A stretch of DNA of 23,866 nt from Zygnema cylindricum (GCA_037447655.1 JBBHKE010000271.1:560001-583866), one strand, 5' to 3'; numbered from the stretch's first letter, positions 1-9,310 are shown. Program-made: numbers and translations. Notes: a model not told the origin generated them from the letters alone.

Positions 1-844
1 TTATGGAGGGTCAAAGTTGACCTTTTGTACAGATGCTCTCTGGGAGAGGGGGTCCTATCTTCTAATTTTTCTAAGTCCTATCTCTCTCACAGACTCTATC
101 TACTGATGTACGGAACCAATCAGAATTGAGTTCCGTACGCAAAAGTACAGCTGCCGGTGTACTTTAGGTACGGACATTGTACGACATGGCCAAAATGTCG
201 ACACATGTCAAATCCGGATTCGGTGCCATAATCTGCGGAGATTCCACAATCCAACGGAATTTTGCCACGCGTCATCCGATGTGGCGATAGCCACAAACCG
301 CCGAAATCTTCCTCCGCGATCTCGGCGCTAATCCCGGCCGTCCGATTAAATTCGGATTTAATCGTAGCCGTAATAAATACATGCGCGGTATTTGTTTCAC
401 TTACGAAACAAATGCGCGATATTGATTTTTGTCCGTACCGTAATTCGTACATTATATACTACTGGATCTATGTATCCTGTAATCCATTTTAGTTAAATGA
501 TTTATCGTACGTATACGTATTTAAATAAATATCAAACTATATAGTACGTAACACTATTGCTAGACTTAACGGCTAAGGCTACCGGCTATTTCCTGTCTGC
601 CGGCCGGTAGGTACAAGGATCAAATCCTGCCGCCGGCACATACCTTTTAAATAAATAACCCCTAATATAAAATTCCCGTAAACCTCAGGATAGCCAAGGT
701 AGCCATGGCTCTAGCTTCCTCTCCAATTTCTCAGTGACTGCGACAAGTTTGAGAGTTGGAGAGAGAAGTTAGAGATAGACTGCCTCGGCTTCTATATTTC
801 TTTTCAGACCTAGAAAATACTAATAAAAACCATTAGTTTCTACA
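1..844 (-). repeat. 3' LTR of the copia element
   Basis: This matches 5399-6241 base for base apart from about 20 changes. Read on the minus strand the LTR starts TGTAGAAAC at 844. The outer end is not resolved because the two copies still match at the first base of the window, so the LTR may extend beyond it. It contains a perfect 9-bp inverted repeat at 390-413 (ATTTGTTTC, 6-nt loop, GAAACAAAT), also present at 5788-5811 in the other LTR, and a tRNA-like stretch at 561-640. Confidence 0.93.
561..640 (+). other. tRNA-like segment with pol III box-like motifs inside the LTR
   Basis: Plus strand, antisense to the element. GGATCAAATCC at 617-627 differs from the B-box consensus GGTTCRANTCC at one position. 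An A-box-like GGCTAAGGC lies about 45 bases upstream. TGCCGGC (from 598) and GCCGGCA (to about 638) could pair as a 7-bp acceptor-like stem. The other LTR has the same element at 5959-6037, where the 3' strand has changed to GCTGGCA. It is not a functional tRNA: the anticodon arm cannot be folded convincingly by eye. Whether it binds TFIIIC is inference. Confidence 0.45.
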
Positions 845-857
845 CTCCCCTTATTTT
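845..857 (-). other. Polypurine tract of the copia element
   Basis: On the minus strand AAAATAAGGGGAG directly precedes the TGTAGAAAC start of the 3' LTR. This is the position and composition expected for the plus-strand DNA primer of an LTR retrotransposon. The pol stop codon (TAG, 860-858) abuts it with no spacer. Confidence 0.85.
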
Positions 858-1509
858 CTAGTCAATCTTTAATTTCAGACCACACTTCTCCCTGCAAAAA
901 ATTAGCTTAGGGGAAGGCACAGGTTTGGTCATCATATCCGTTACCATCTCACTATCTGGTCTGTACTCTAAACTGATTATTTTGTTTTCTACTTTCTCTC
1001 TAACAAAGCTGAGTCTGATGTCCATGTGTTTGGCTTTAAAATGATGTTTAGGATTGGCAGAAATAGCGATTGCTGCCTGATTATCACAAAATATTTTCTG
1101 CACACCACTCTTAAGGTGACCAAGCTCACCAAGCAAAGACTTGACCCACATCAATTCTTTTACAGCAGAGCAAGAGGCCATATACTCAGCCTCCATGGTG
1201 GACTGAGCAATAACCTTTTGCTGTTTGCTACTTCAACAGCAAGCCCCATCACCCACATATAATACATATCCAGAAGTGCATCTCCTCATCGGAGCATCAC
1301 CATAACTGTCATCACTCCAAGTAGTGATGTCAGTATTCTCCCCACCCAAATGCAACCATAGATCCCTAGTTCCTACCAAATATCTAAGGACTCTCTTAGC
1401 TGCCTCCCAATCCTTCTTAGTGGGAGCATTTAGACTTCTACTCAGCACTCCTACAGCTGCAGCTAAATCCGGCCATGTACAATTCATAAAATAGATTAGA
1501 CTTCCCACT

Positions 1510-1519
1510 ACTTACCTGT
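1510..1519 (-). promoter_or_regulatory. Consensus 5' splice-site sequence at a premature stop
   Basis: The minus strand reads ACAG|GTAAGT, a match to the eukaryotic 5' splice-site consensus, and its TAA (1514-1512) is the in-frame stop that interrupts pol. Copia-type elements can use splicing to make subgenomic RNAs, but no matching acceptor was identified. It may be coincidence. Confidence 0.25.
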
Positions 1520-4267
1520 AAGGAATAGTCTGCATGAACTTCTGTTCATCAGGAGATAATTCCTCGTCTAAGACTATGACTCCTTCTTCCTCACTCCCCT
1601 CACTTCCCTTCTTCAACTCCAATGGAGTTGTACAACTATTAGCTTTATCCATTTGAAATTTTTCAAGCATGTTCCCTATTGCTTCATTTTGAGTCAGTTT
1701 TATAATTTTCCTTTTTCGGTCTCTCTCTACTTGAATTCCCAAAATATATCTTGCTTCTCCCATATCGTTCATTTCAAATCTCCCCTTAAGATCGGTTTTC
1801 AGTTTGTTAATTTTTTCCATTGATTTACTTAATACAAGCAAATCATCAACATAAATTGCAATAAATATTAAACCTTCCTCATCTTCAAAAACATAGATTG
1901 AGTGATCTGAGCTGATCTGAATATATCCCAGAGCGGTAAGAAACTCATCAAGCTTCTTATTCCATTGTCGAGGTGCCTGTTTCAAACCATAAAGAGATTT
2001 AATCAGCCGGCATACCTTACTCTCCTCTCCTTCCTCCACAAAACCTTCGGGTTGTCGCATGAAGATCTCCTCTTCCAATTCTCCATGCAAAAAGGTTGTC
2101 TTGATGTCCATCTGATGCACTTCCATGTCTTCCGGCGCTGCTAAACTGAGAAGTATGCGGACGGAGGGAAATCTGACCACCGAGGCAAAGGTTTCCTCGT
2201 AGTCAATTCCTTCCTTTTGTGTAAATCCCTTTGCCACTAATCTGGCCTTGTAGCGCTCGATTGTGTTATCTGGGTTCAATTTTAATTTGAAAACCCACTT
2301 ACAACCGATTGGTTTTCGGTTAGGTGGACAGTCCACCAGCTCCCAAGTATCGGCTGCCATGATTGAAGCCATCTCCTCATTGATGGCTGTCTTCCACCGG
2401 TTTCTTTCTGGACAAGTCATCGCCTCTCCATAAGTTTGAGGTTCATCTTGATGAGATAGTTTAGTTACCTTGTTATTAACCTGTTTTTCTTGCAGTCTTT
2501 TGCTAGTTCTCCTCCCCCCCTCAAAATCTGAGGCTGGAATAGATGGTTCTCGTGGATTCTTTCGAACAAACTCGGCTTCTCCCCTATCCCTTGATTCCGA
2601 ATCAATTTCTACCACGTCTTCCGCTTCGAGTAGAGTTGTCACTGGAGTTTCCACAGCCGAGTCCTTTTCGGTCTGATTTGTTCCTGCAAGAATGTCATCT
2701 TCTCTAAAACTTGGATAGTTAGGAAGCTCAAAGTCATCGGAATTTTCTGACTCAAATCTGATTTTTATTGACTTCGTATATTTGAAGGGATCCACAGACT
2801 TTCCTTCATCCATAACTACTAGATGCTTTACTAAGATTATATCTTCCCTTTTTAGATCATAAACTCTATATCCTTTAACATCTTCATCATATCCTAATAA
2901 GTATCCCGGTTTTCCTTTAGGATCTAGCTTCCAATTGGACCGATCAGTATCTAGATTGAACACTTGACTGCCGAAAACCTTTAAGTGAGATATGTCTCGT
3001 TTCCGGCCTGTCCATCTCTCATAAGGTGTTTGATCTTTTATAGCTGAAGTAAGAACTTTATTCTTGAGGTAATTAGCACAGTTCATTGCTTCTGCCCAAA
3101 ACCTTTTTCCTATCTTTTTATCTGACAACATACTTCTAGCACTATCACTTAGTGTTCTATTTAACCTTTCAGCTAACCCATTCTGTTCCGGATTTTCTGG
3201 AACTGTCTTTTGGTGTTGAACCCCATCTTCCCTCAAAAAATCCTCAAACTGGTTAGAAGTATACTCTCCACCATTGTCACTCCTTACTCTCTTGATTGGA
3301 GTTTCATGGAGTTTTTCGCTCCATGCTTTATATCGTCTAAAACAATCCTCAGCTTCGGACTTGTTTTTCAAAAAATATACCCGGGAATACCGAGACCAAT
3401 CATCAGTTATAGTCATCATAAATCTCTTCACCCCCGGTGAGGGCACTTTAGCCGGTCCCCAAATATCTGTGTGTACTAGATCTAGAATATTTTCTCGCTT
3501 ATAGGTGGCTGACTTAGGAAAGGGTAATCTGTGTGCTTTACCTTGAGCACATCCACTACAATCACTTATATCATCACTCTCACTGAACTGAATCTCTTCC
3601 ACCATTCCCATCTTTTTCATCTCTCTTAACTTATCTAGATTCACATGCCCAAGCCTCTTATGCCACATCATAATATCATGAACACCAGCATAATAAAGTT
3701 TTTTTTTTTCATTACTTAAGATCAGCCTAAACATCCCATGGCTACCTTTCTCAGCAATGAAATAGACATCATCCTCAAAACTAGCAGTAAAGACTCCTTC
3801 CCTAGTGCTAGTAAAAAAACCCTTATCATCTAATACTGATGTAGAGATAAGATTTTTGTTCAGCTCCGGAATAAACAATACATCGGAGAATGTTAATATG
3901 GATGTCTTTCCTTCTACTAACACTTTTAGATCTACCGATCCTACAAGAGTAGTGGTGACTATCCTCCCATCCCCGTACTCTATCTCTACGGTGGGAATCT
4001 TTCTTATCTTAGTGAACAGGTGTCTATCCTTACACATGTGCATGGAGGCACCTGAATCTACAATCCAGCCTGCTTCACCTTTAAATCCACCGTAAGCACA
4101 TTTCTGCCTTCGTGGAATTTCGACCTCATTTTTCGCCTCCAACTCCTCATCCAAAAGGAGCTCATCGTCCTCGTCCTCGGATTCAGCCTCAAGTACCTGT
4201 GTGACAAGGGCCTTTTTCTTTCCTCTCGGGGTACCGCCGGTCTGCCCCTCCTTTAACCGAAGCTCGG

Positions 4268-5215
4268 TTAGCTTAGTGCACTCTGCCATATAGTGCTCTG
4301 GTTTCTTACAAAAATGACATAGACCTTTGGGAGCCCTTGGTTCGAACTCATCGGCCTGTTTTTTCTGCTCCCTACCCCATAGTTTCCGACCGGTTTTCGG
4401 GAATCCTTGTTCCTCCAATCAGTCGCTGTTGCCAAGGCTTGGCCACTCTTTCCTCCCCTTCGGATCTCAATTGTATTCTCTTGAACGAGAATCATCCCTA
4501 CCACTGAGTTCCATATCCACCTTGAGTCAGGCAAGTCCTGCACACGGTAAACTATGTTCACGAACTCATCAGGTAACTTCATCAGTAAACAGTTAACCTT
4601 TTCTTTTTCACTAAAATCTTTTCCCGCACTCTCTAGCTCCATGAAGAGTGTAGCAAACTCATTGTAAAAATCCAACATATTTCCCCCTTTGTATACATAC
4701 TCCTTAACTTTCTGATCAGCCAACTGTTGTTGCTGAATCGTACCACTTCAGTACATCTCTATGAGAGCCATCCAAAGATCGGATGCTCTTTCTACCTGCA
4801 AATAAGGACATGCAATTCCTTGAGTGAGATGGCGTAGGATGAAGTGTTTTGCCGCCATATTGTTGAAGTCCCAGGTTTCAGTGTCATTCTCCTCATTCCT
4901 CGGAATAGGTGACATGAATGTCGAACCAGTTGCTATTGGTGTGGTCGTCTCCTTCTCCTTTCCTTTGTCCACCACCTCTCCTTCTTTTGATTCCTCCGTT
5001 GAAGGTGGGTCCTCTTTACTGGTGAATCTGGTTCCTCCAAACCCTAGAGGAATTCCAAGACTTGATGGACGCCCCAACCGTCCACTCACTATCCCCCAAA
5101 ACCTTTTTTCGCATAGAGCTCCTATCATCATACTTTCCCAATATATGAAGCCAGTTCCATTAAAGATTGGTACCCTAGAGGGTAGGCCCATAACCTGAAA
5201 CTCTGAGACCTCCAT
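4268..5215 (-). pseudogene. gag: copia Gag, broken by a TGA
   Basis: The ATG at 5215 opens MEVSEFQVMGLPSR, followed by VPIFNGTGFIYWESM, the Gag N-terminal pattern (FDGxNYxxWK type). An in-frame TGA lies at 4750-4748. The frame then continues (QQQQLADQKV..., with a CLLMKLPDEFVNIV segment typical of the UBN2-type Gag region) and closes at 4268. The zinc knuckle that should end Gag lies in the -1 frame, entered at or near 4364-4358. The ATG is supported by a related plus-strand copy with a matching start at 20065 (MEVTELQ). Gag forms the particle that packages element RNA. Confidence 0.85.
4358..4364 (-). promoter_or_regulatory. A AAA AAC heptamer at the gag-to-pol frame change
   Basis: In the gag frame the codons are AGA AAA AAC, so the heptamer sits in the phase required for -1 ribosomal frameshifting. 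A -1 slip enters exactly the pol frame (CAG AAA AAA CAG). Either this is a frameshift site or a one-base loss from an A7 run. The relative at 21245-21565 runs through the same region in a single frame, which favours the deletion. No convincing downstream stem or pseudoknot was found by eye. Confidence 0.5.
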
Positions 5216-5398
5216 AAGTCCTCAGAGTAGACAACTTCCAAGAAGCCTCTAGGATAATCCTGACCCCTTTGTGTTTCAGCAAAGATAACTGCCACCCTGG
5301 CAGACAAAAAACCCTAACCACCTGCACCCCTGTGAAGGCAAGACTCCTTTGAGTCGGTAGCAAAAAGAATCTCTGAATTTGCTCCCCTGAGCAGTAAG
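5216..5398 (-). other. copia leader with two short hairpins
   Basis: This is the untranslated leader between the 5' LTR and the gag ATG. It holds TGCTC-CCCT-GAGCA (5380-5393) and GACTC-CTTT-GAGTC (5342-5355), both 5-bp stems with 4-nt loops as read on the plus strand. Two diverged relatives keep the pair. I see no usual copia primer-binding site complementary to initiator tRNA next to the LTR. Confidence 0.6.
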
Positions 5399-6241
5399 TT
5401 ATGGAGGGTCAAAGTTGACCTTTTATACAGAAGCTCTCTGGGAGAGGGGGTCCTATCTTCTAATTTTTCTAAGTCCTATCTCTCTCACAGACTCTATCTA
5501 CTGATGTAGGGAACCAATCAGAATTGAGTTCCGTACGCAAAAGTACAGCTGCCGGTGTACTTTAGGTACGGACATTGTACGACATGGCCAAAATGTCGAC
5601 ACGTGTCAAATCCGGATTCGGTGCCATAATCTCCGAAGATTCCACAATCCAACGGAATTTCGCCACGCGTCATCCGATGTGGCGATGGCCACAAACCGCG
5701 GAAATCTTCCTCCGCGATCTCGGCGCTAATCCCGGCCGTTCGATTAAATTCGGATTTAATCGTAGCCGTAATAAATACATGCGCGGTATTTGTTTCACTT
5801 ACGAAACAAATGCGCGGTATTGATTTTTGTCCGTACCGTAATTCGTACATTATATACTACTGGATCTATGTATCCCGTAATCCATAACAGTTAAATGACT
5901 TATCGTACGTATATGTATTTAAATAAATATCAAACTATATAGTACGTAACACTATTGCTAGACTTAACGGCTAAGGCTACCGGCTATTTCCTGTCTGCCG
6001 GCCGGTAGGTACAAGGATCAAATCCAGCCGCTGGCACATACCTTTTAAATAAATAAACCTAATATAAAATTCCCGTAAACCTCAGGATAGCCAAGGTAGC
6101 CATGGCTCTAGCTTCCTCTCCAATTTCTCAGTGACTGCGACAAGTTTGAGAGTTGGAGAGAGAAGTTAGAGATAGACTGCCTCGGCTTCTATATTTCTTT
6201 TCAGACCTAGAAAATACTAATAAAAACCATTAGTTTCTACA
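5399..6241 (-). repeat. 5' LTR of the copia element
   Basis: Direct repeat of 1-844. On the minus strand it begins TGTAGAAAC at 6241 and drives transcription towards gag (5215). Differences from the other LTR include several CpG versus TpG/CpA pairs, for example CACGTG against CACATG and TTTCGCC against TTTTGCC. The left boundary is approximate because the repeat's outer end is cut off in the other copy. Confidence 0.93.
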
Positions 6242-7470
6242 CTCCCAATCCAAACCGACTCCAATCAGTGTAAAGGAGGAACGGCCTCTGGTGATCGGGC
6301 ATCCGGAGCACTGGGTGTTGCTTAAGGGAACCCTTCAGAAACTGGAAAGAAATCTGTTGCTCCTTTGTCCACTGCCACTCCTGGTCTTTCCGCAACAATT
6401 GGTTCAAAGGCGGAGCGTGACTGCTAAATTCATGGATGAATCTCCGATAGTAGTTAGCCAGGCCTAAAAACGTGAGGAGTGCAAAGACGTTCTGAGGAGG
6501 GCGAAGGGCATCAAGGGTTGCCACCTTGACCATATGGGGGCCAACTGTTCCGGGTGTAACTTCATGTCCCGGGTAAATAATTTCTGCACCCCAAAAATTC
6601 CCTTACCTGGGTAACATTTCAAGCCCGCTCCTTGGAGAGCCCGAAGTACATTCTGTATGTGCTCCAAATGTTCCTCCAAGGTCTTCGAGAAGATAATAAC
6701 ATCGTCAATTTAGCACCGTGCACATTCAATTCCCCGGAGCGCCTCGTCCATGGCACGTTGGAATTCGGCTGGTGCACTCTTTTGCCCGAATGGCATGTAG
6801 AGCCATTCATACAACCTAGACCTTGCCCAAAACGTTGTCTTTTCTCGGTGCTTTGGCTCCATTGCGATCTGGTGGAACCCATTCTTCATGTCTAAAGTGG
6901 AATAAATGGTGGCCTCGGCCAGTGAGTCGAAAACGTGTTCTAGGGTAGGCATTGGGTATCGGTCAGGTATGGTTGCCGTGTTAAGCATCCGGTAGTCTCC
7001 ACACATACGAAAGTCTACCGTTTTCCTAGACGAGTCCTTCTTGGGAGGGAGAACGGTCGGGGACGCAAACCCATGGAGTCCAGTACTTTCTTGCACCAAT
7101 CCTGCTTCCACCAAGGTTTTTACCTTTGCCGTGATGAATTCCGTTTCCTTGAAGTTGAGCGGGTACTGCCAAACAAAAGCCGTCTCGTCTATTAAATCCA
7201 TCCGAAAGGGGGTCACTTTGTAGATGCCAATGTCAGTGTCTGACTAGGAGAACACCAGTTTGTTCTTCTCCAACAGGTTGGAGAGCCGGGCCTTTTGTTG
7301 AGGGTCCAACTGCTCCCTTAAGGTCCATTCCATCTTCTCGGGTTCCATCGCTGCCCAAGCCTCTGGGGGTCTACCCCAGCGGGGGATATCAAATTCCAAC
7401 CCTACCTGTGGGTCTACTTCTCCTCCTGTCAGAATGCTGCTGCTAACAACTTCCGCTAAGCTGTCCCCCT
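6242..7470 (-). pseudogene. pol: Ty3/gypsy reverse transcriptase and RNase H (truncated)
   Basis: The RT domain is clear from about 7216. Motif A is STLDMKNGFHQI, motif B is MPFGQKSAPAEFQR. The catalytic box reads stop-IDD because the Tyr codon of YIDD is TAA at 6712-6710. The frame resumes with VIIFSKTLEEHL, then shifts by one base near a C5 run at about 6540 into LTFLGLANYYRRFI and the start of RNase H (FLLYTDWSRFGLG). There the copia insertion cuts it. An upstream TAG at 7246-7244 sits in a natural-looking stretch (LVFS stop SDTDIG). TDWS in place of the commoner TDAS suggests a green-algal or plant subgroup, from memory of such sequences. Confidence 0.88.
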
Positions 7471-7587
7471 CCCGACCCTCCGCTCCCCCCCAGTGAGGAA
7501 TCCCTTGATTTTGTGTGAAATGCTGGGACTAAAAAATTTTGATGATAAAATCTGTCTCTTTTTCTTTGCCTCCCTCCCCCCCTCAAG

Positions 7588-8796
7588 CTACAAGTTGGTC
7601 TGTACTGCTAACAACTTTGGAGCTTGAAGGTAGCTAGCCCTTTTTTGAGAAGACTGTAGATTGGAAAAGGCAAGAGAATGTTTTATCACCCAAGTAATTG
7701 CATTGAGATCCATGCTCTGTCCGAGTTGGCTGCACCTATTGAGGTCTGAAATACCTGGTGTTGTTGTGGTGGCACATTGGAATCCCATTGCTTGTTCTCG
7801 TTCTTCCACCGTTGGTGTTGTCCAAATTCAATATCATTTCGGTTGCTCCATTTCGATACGCATGGCTGTTGTGGGAGGAAACCAAGGTTGGCAGGGCTCG
7901 CCGTTGCACCGGAAGAACGAAGGATGATCAGCCTTGGTAACTGGAGTAGCCATCCGCCCTGGCCCTAGAATTTGTTGCAGAGTAATCTGAGGATCTGTTT
8001 TGTGGTCTAGTAAGAGCTGGTTTAGGACTGATAGAGGTATCACATTGATCTTGTAAGCCCGAACTCTGTGAGCCCTTGATCCCAGTTGTGCTACATCAAA
8101 ATCGAGGGGAGCCCCTAGAATCTCTTTAACTTGATTCCACCTATTGGCGACCTGTTTTTTTTTAACTTCTCCTGGGTGAACATTTTCCAAAACGTACCCC
8201 ACTGGTGTGTTTTGGGACATTTGGAGTCAGGAAATTTATTTGATCATCTGGAAAAAGGTTCGACTTCGGCTGTCTTGATGTCCCTCGCCTTTCCCTGCTA
8301 GAGAGTATCTTTGACATGGCCATCCTGCCATTACCAAATCTACTCGCTCTTGCATAGCTAAATGGGGTTTTAGGATATTTCTTACATTCTGGGGAAGGCT
8401 TTGGTTAGATCTGCAAATGGCGGATATTAGAAGTTGTTGGGGGTACAATTGGTGGAGCTGTTGTAGTCGGTGTTCACTGACTGCCTGAGCATCAAGGGAG
8501 ATTTCCACGCCTACATAAGACTCCACGTTATATCCTGCTTTCAATACATACTTTATGTCCGAGCTAATTCCATAGAATAGGGATAACATCCGGAGTCCGG
8601 AATCTGGAATTGATAATGACACCAATTGTCGATTGAATTTGTGATTTTCGGGTGGAACCTTCGAAAATTTCGTCCGAGACTTTTTCTCCCTGGCAAACAC
8701 AGTTGCGAAGGACTGGTCCACTTCCTGCCGAAGTGTTGCTATATGTGTTAATCTGCTCTGGTATCCCTTTCCCCACCGCTTGGAAATAGGGAATTG
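7588..8796 (-). pseudogene. C5-cytosine DNA methyltransferase domain within retrotransposon pol
   Basis: One frame, with stops, from just after TAG 8797 to TAG 7588. Motif I is LSLFYGISSDIKYVLKAGY, followed by an acidic motif II (YVGVEIS). Motif IV is VMAGWPCQRYSLAGKG, whose catalytic Cys codon is 8316-8314. Motif VI is LENVHPGE (Glu codon 8187-8185). A motif VIII-like GSRAHRVRAY follows, and motif IX/X is TVEEREQAMGF then LGQSMDLNAITW. Premature stops are TAA 8238-8236, TGA 8229-8227, TGA 7836-7834 and TGA 7830-7828. The family transfers a methyl group from S-adenosylmethionine to cytosine C5. The SLF-G start resembles DNMT3-like enzymes more than bacterial ones, but the subfamily is uncertain. 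The frame is the same as the upstream protease-like segment, so it was probably part of one polyprotein. Confidence 0.88.
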
Positions 8797-9165
8797 CTAT
8801 ATCACGTTTGCGATATCGGTAGCGCTGGCGAGCAGCTTTGTTGGAGTGTGGGTGGCATAAACAGGATAACATCCGGCTACGGGAGCATTGTTTTTCCCCT
8901 TATTCCATAAATCCAGGGGTACCACCACCTTGACCCCTTCCGGATCCTCAAGTTCCCGAACAGTAAACTGCTCCTTCCACACACTTAATCCCATATTCAA
9001 CCTCATCCAGGTGGCCATCCCCTGCAGAATTTCAAATCGATTACCTTCCACCACCAAGAAAGGAAGATGAATTCGGACCTTCTGACCCGCGTCATCGGAG
9101 AACTCGATTAATACAGCCTTGATAATTCCATGGACCCGCTGGCTCCCACTGCTATTAGTGTTCAA
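8797..9165 (-). pseudogene. Retropepsin-like C-terminal segment
   Basis: About 120 codons. The part HLPFLVVEGNRFEILQG-ATWMR resembles the second half of gypsy aspartic proteases (F-VL...-D-ILGM-WL), and the preceding alternating hydrophobic stretch fits the flap region. No catalytic D-S/T-G is visible. It would fall upstream, where a 41-bp tandem duplication (9162-9243) has disrupted the frame. The segment ends in TAG 8799-8797 and the same frame continues into the methyltransferase. Assignment is by local pattern and position only. Confidence 0.5.
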
Positions 9166-9243
9166 GCAGATGTTACTGGAGCAGATTTGCGGTCAGAGTT
9201 CCTCAAGCAGATGCTACTGGGGCAGATTTCCGGTCGGAGTTCC
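9162..9243. repeat. 41-bp tandem duplication in pol
   Basis: Two adjacent 41-bp copies beginning TCAAGCAGATG at 9162 and 9203, with about five mismatches. Because 41 is not a multiple of three it shifts the reading frame between the upstream ORF (9311-9607) and the protease-like ORF. Confidence 0.85.
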
Positions 9244-9310
9244 TCATTTATTTGCTGCAGAACCGAAGAGGTAATTAGATTTGGGAGTGCTCAGGTATCG
9301 ACCATGCATC

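Larger units (their letters stand above)
858..4418 (-). pseudogene. pol: copia Pol: zinc knuckle, protease, integrase, RT, RNase H
   Basis: Residues are counted from 4418. There is a CX2CX4HX4C zinc knuckle at 34-47 and an aspartic protease core DSGA at 121. The integrase HHCC finger is H253, H258, C287, C290, and the catalytic triad is D318, D381, E417. RT motif A Asp is 771 (QMDIKTTFLHG) and the active site YVDD is 856-859. The same frame continues past a TAA at 1514-1512 and a TGA at 1235-1233 into RNase H (TWSDDSYGD, MEAEYMAS, FCDNQAAIAIS), ending at TAG 858. The TGA stands at the usually conserved Trp of the ISWSSKKQ-type motif. Every catalytic centre seen looks intact, so only the stops and the gag/pol frame change appear to disable it. 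The 4418 start is merely where the frame opens; translation would come from gag. Confidence 0.93.
1..6241 (-). mobile_element. Ty1/copia LTR retrotransposon, nearly complete but inactivated
   Basis: Two direct repeats of about 843 bp (1-844 and 5399-6241) flank gag and pol on the minus strand in copia order: Gag, zinc knuckle, protease, integrase, RT, RNase H. The 5' LTR is the right-hand one. I count about 20 differences between the LTRs (roughly 2.4%), so the insertion is fairly young, yet coding is broken by three in-frame stops and one frame change. Its right edge abuts codons of a Ty3/gypsy RNase H at 6242, so it is nested in another element. The bases after the right LTR are CTCCC; the matching left target-site copy would lie outside the window, so a duplication cannot be confirmed. 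Confidence 0.95.

Noticed and set aside
2470-4095. Several plus-strand ORFs of 68-96 codons across the copia element
   Set aside because: Complementary-strand shadows of pol, with low-complexity Ser/Leu-rich translations.
5959-6037. Functional tRNA gene
   Set aside because: A/B-box-like motifs and a possible acceptor stem exist, but no convincing D or anticodon arm could be folded. It is reported only as tRNA-like.
7661-7968. Overlapping plus-strand ORFs opposite the methyltransferase
   Set aside because: They are antisense to a region with clear methyltransferase motifs and show no motif of their own.
1233-8799. Possible reassigned stop codons (TGA at a conserved Trp, TAG/TAA at probable Gln)
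   Set aside because: All three stops occur, and at inconsistent residues (TAA replaces Tyr in YIDD and stands at other positions elsewhere). Frameshifts accompany them, so mutational decay explains the pattern better than a variant genetic code.
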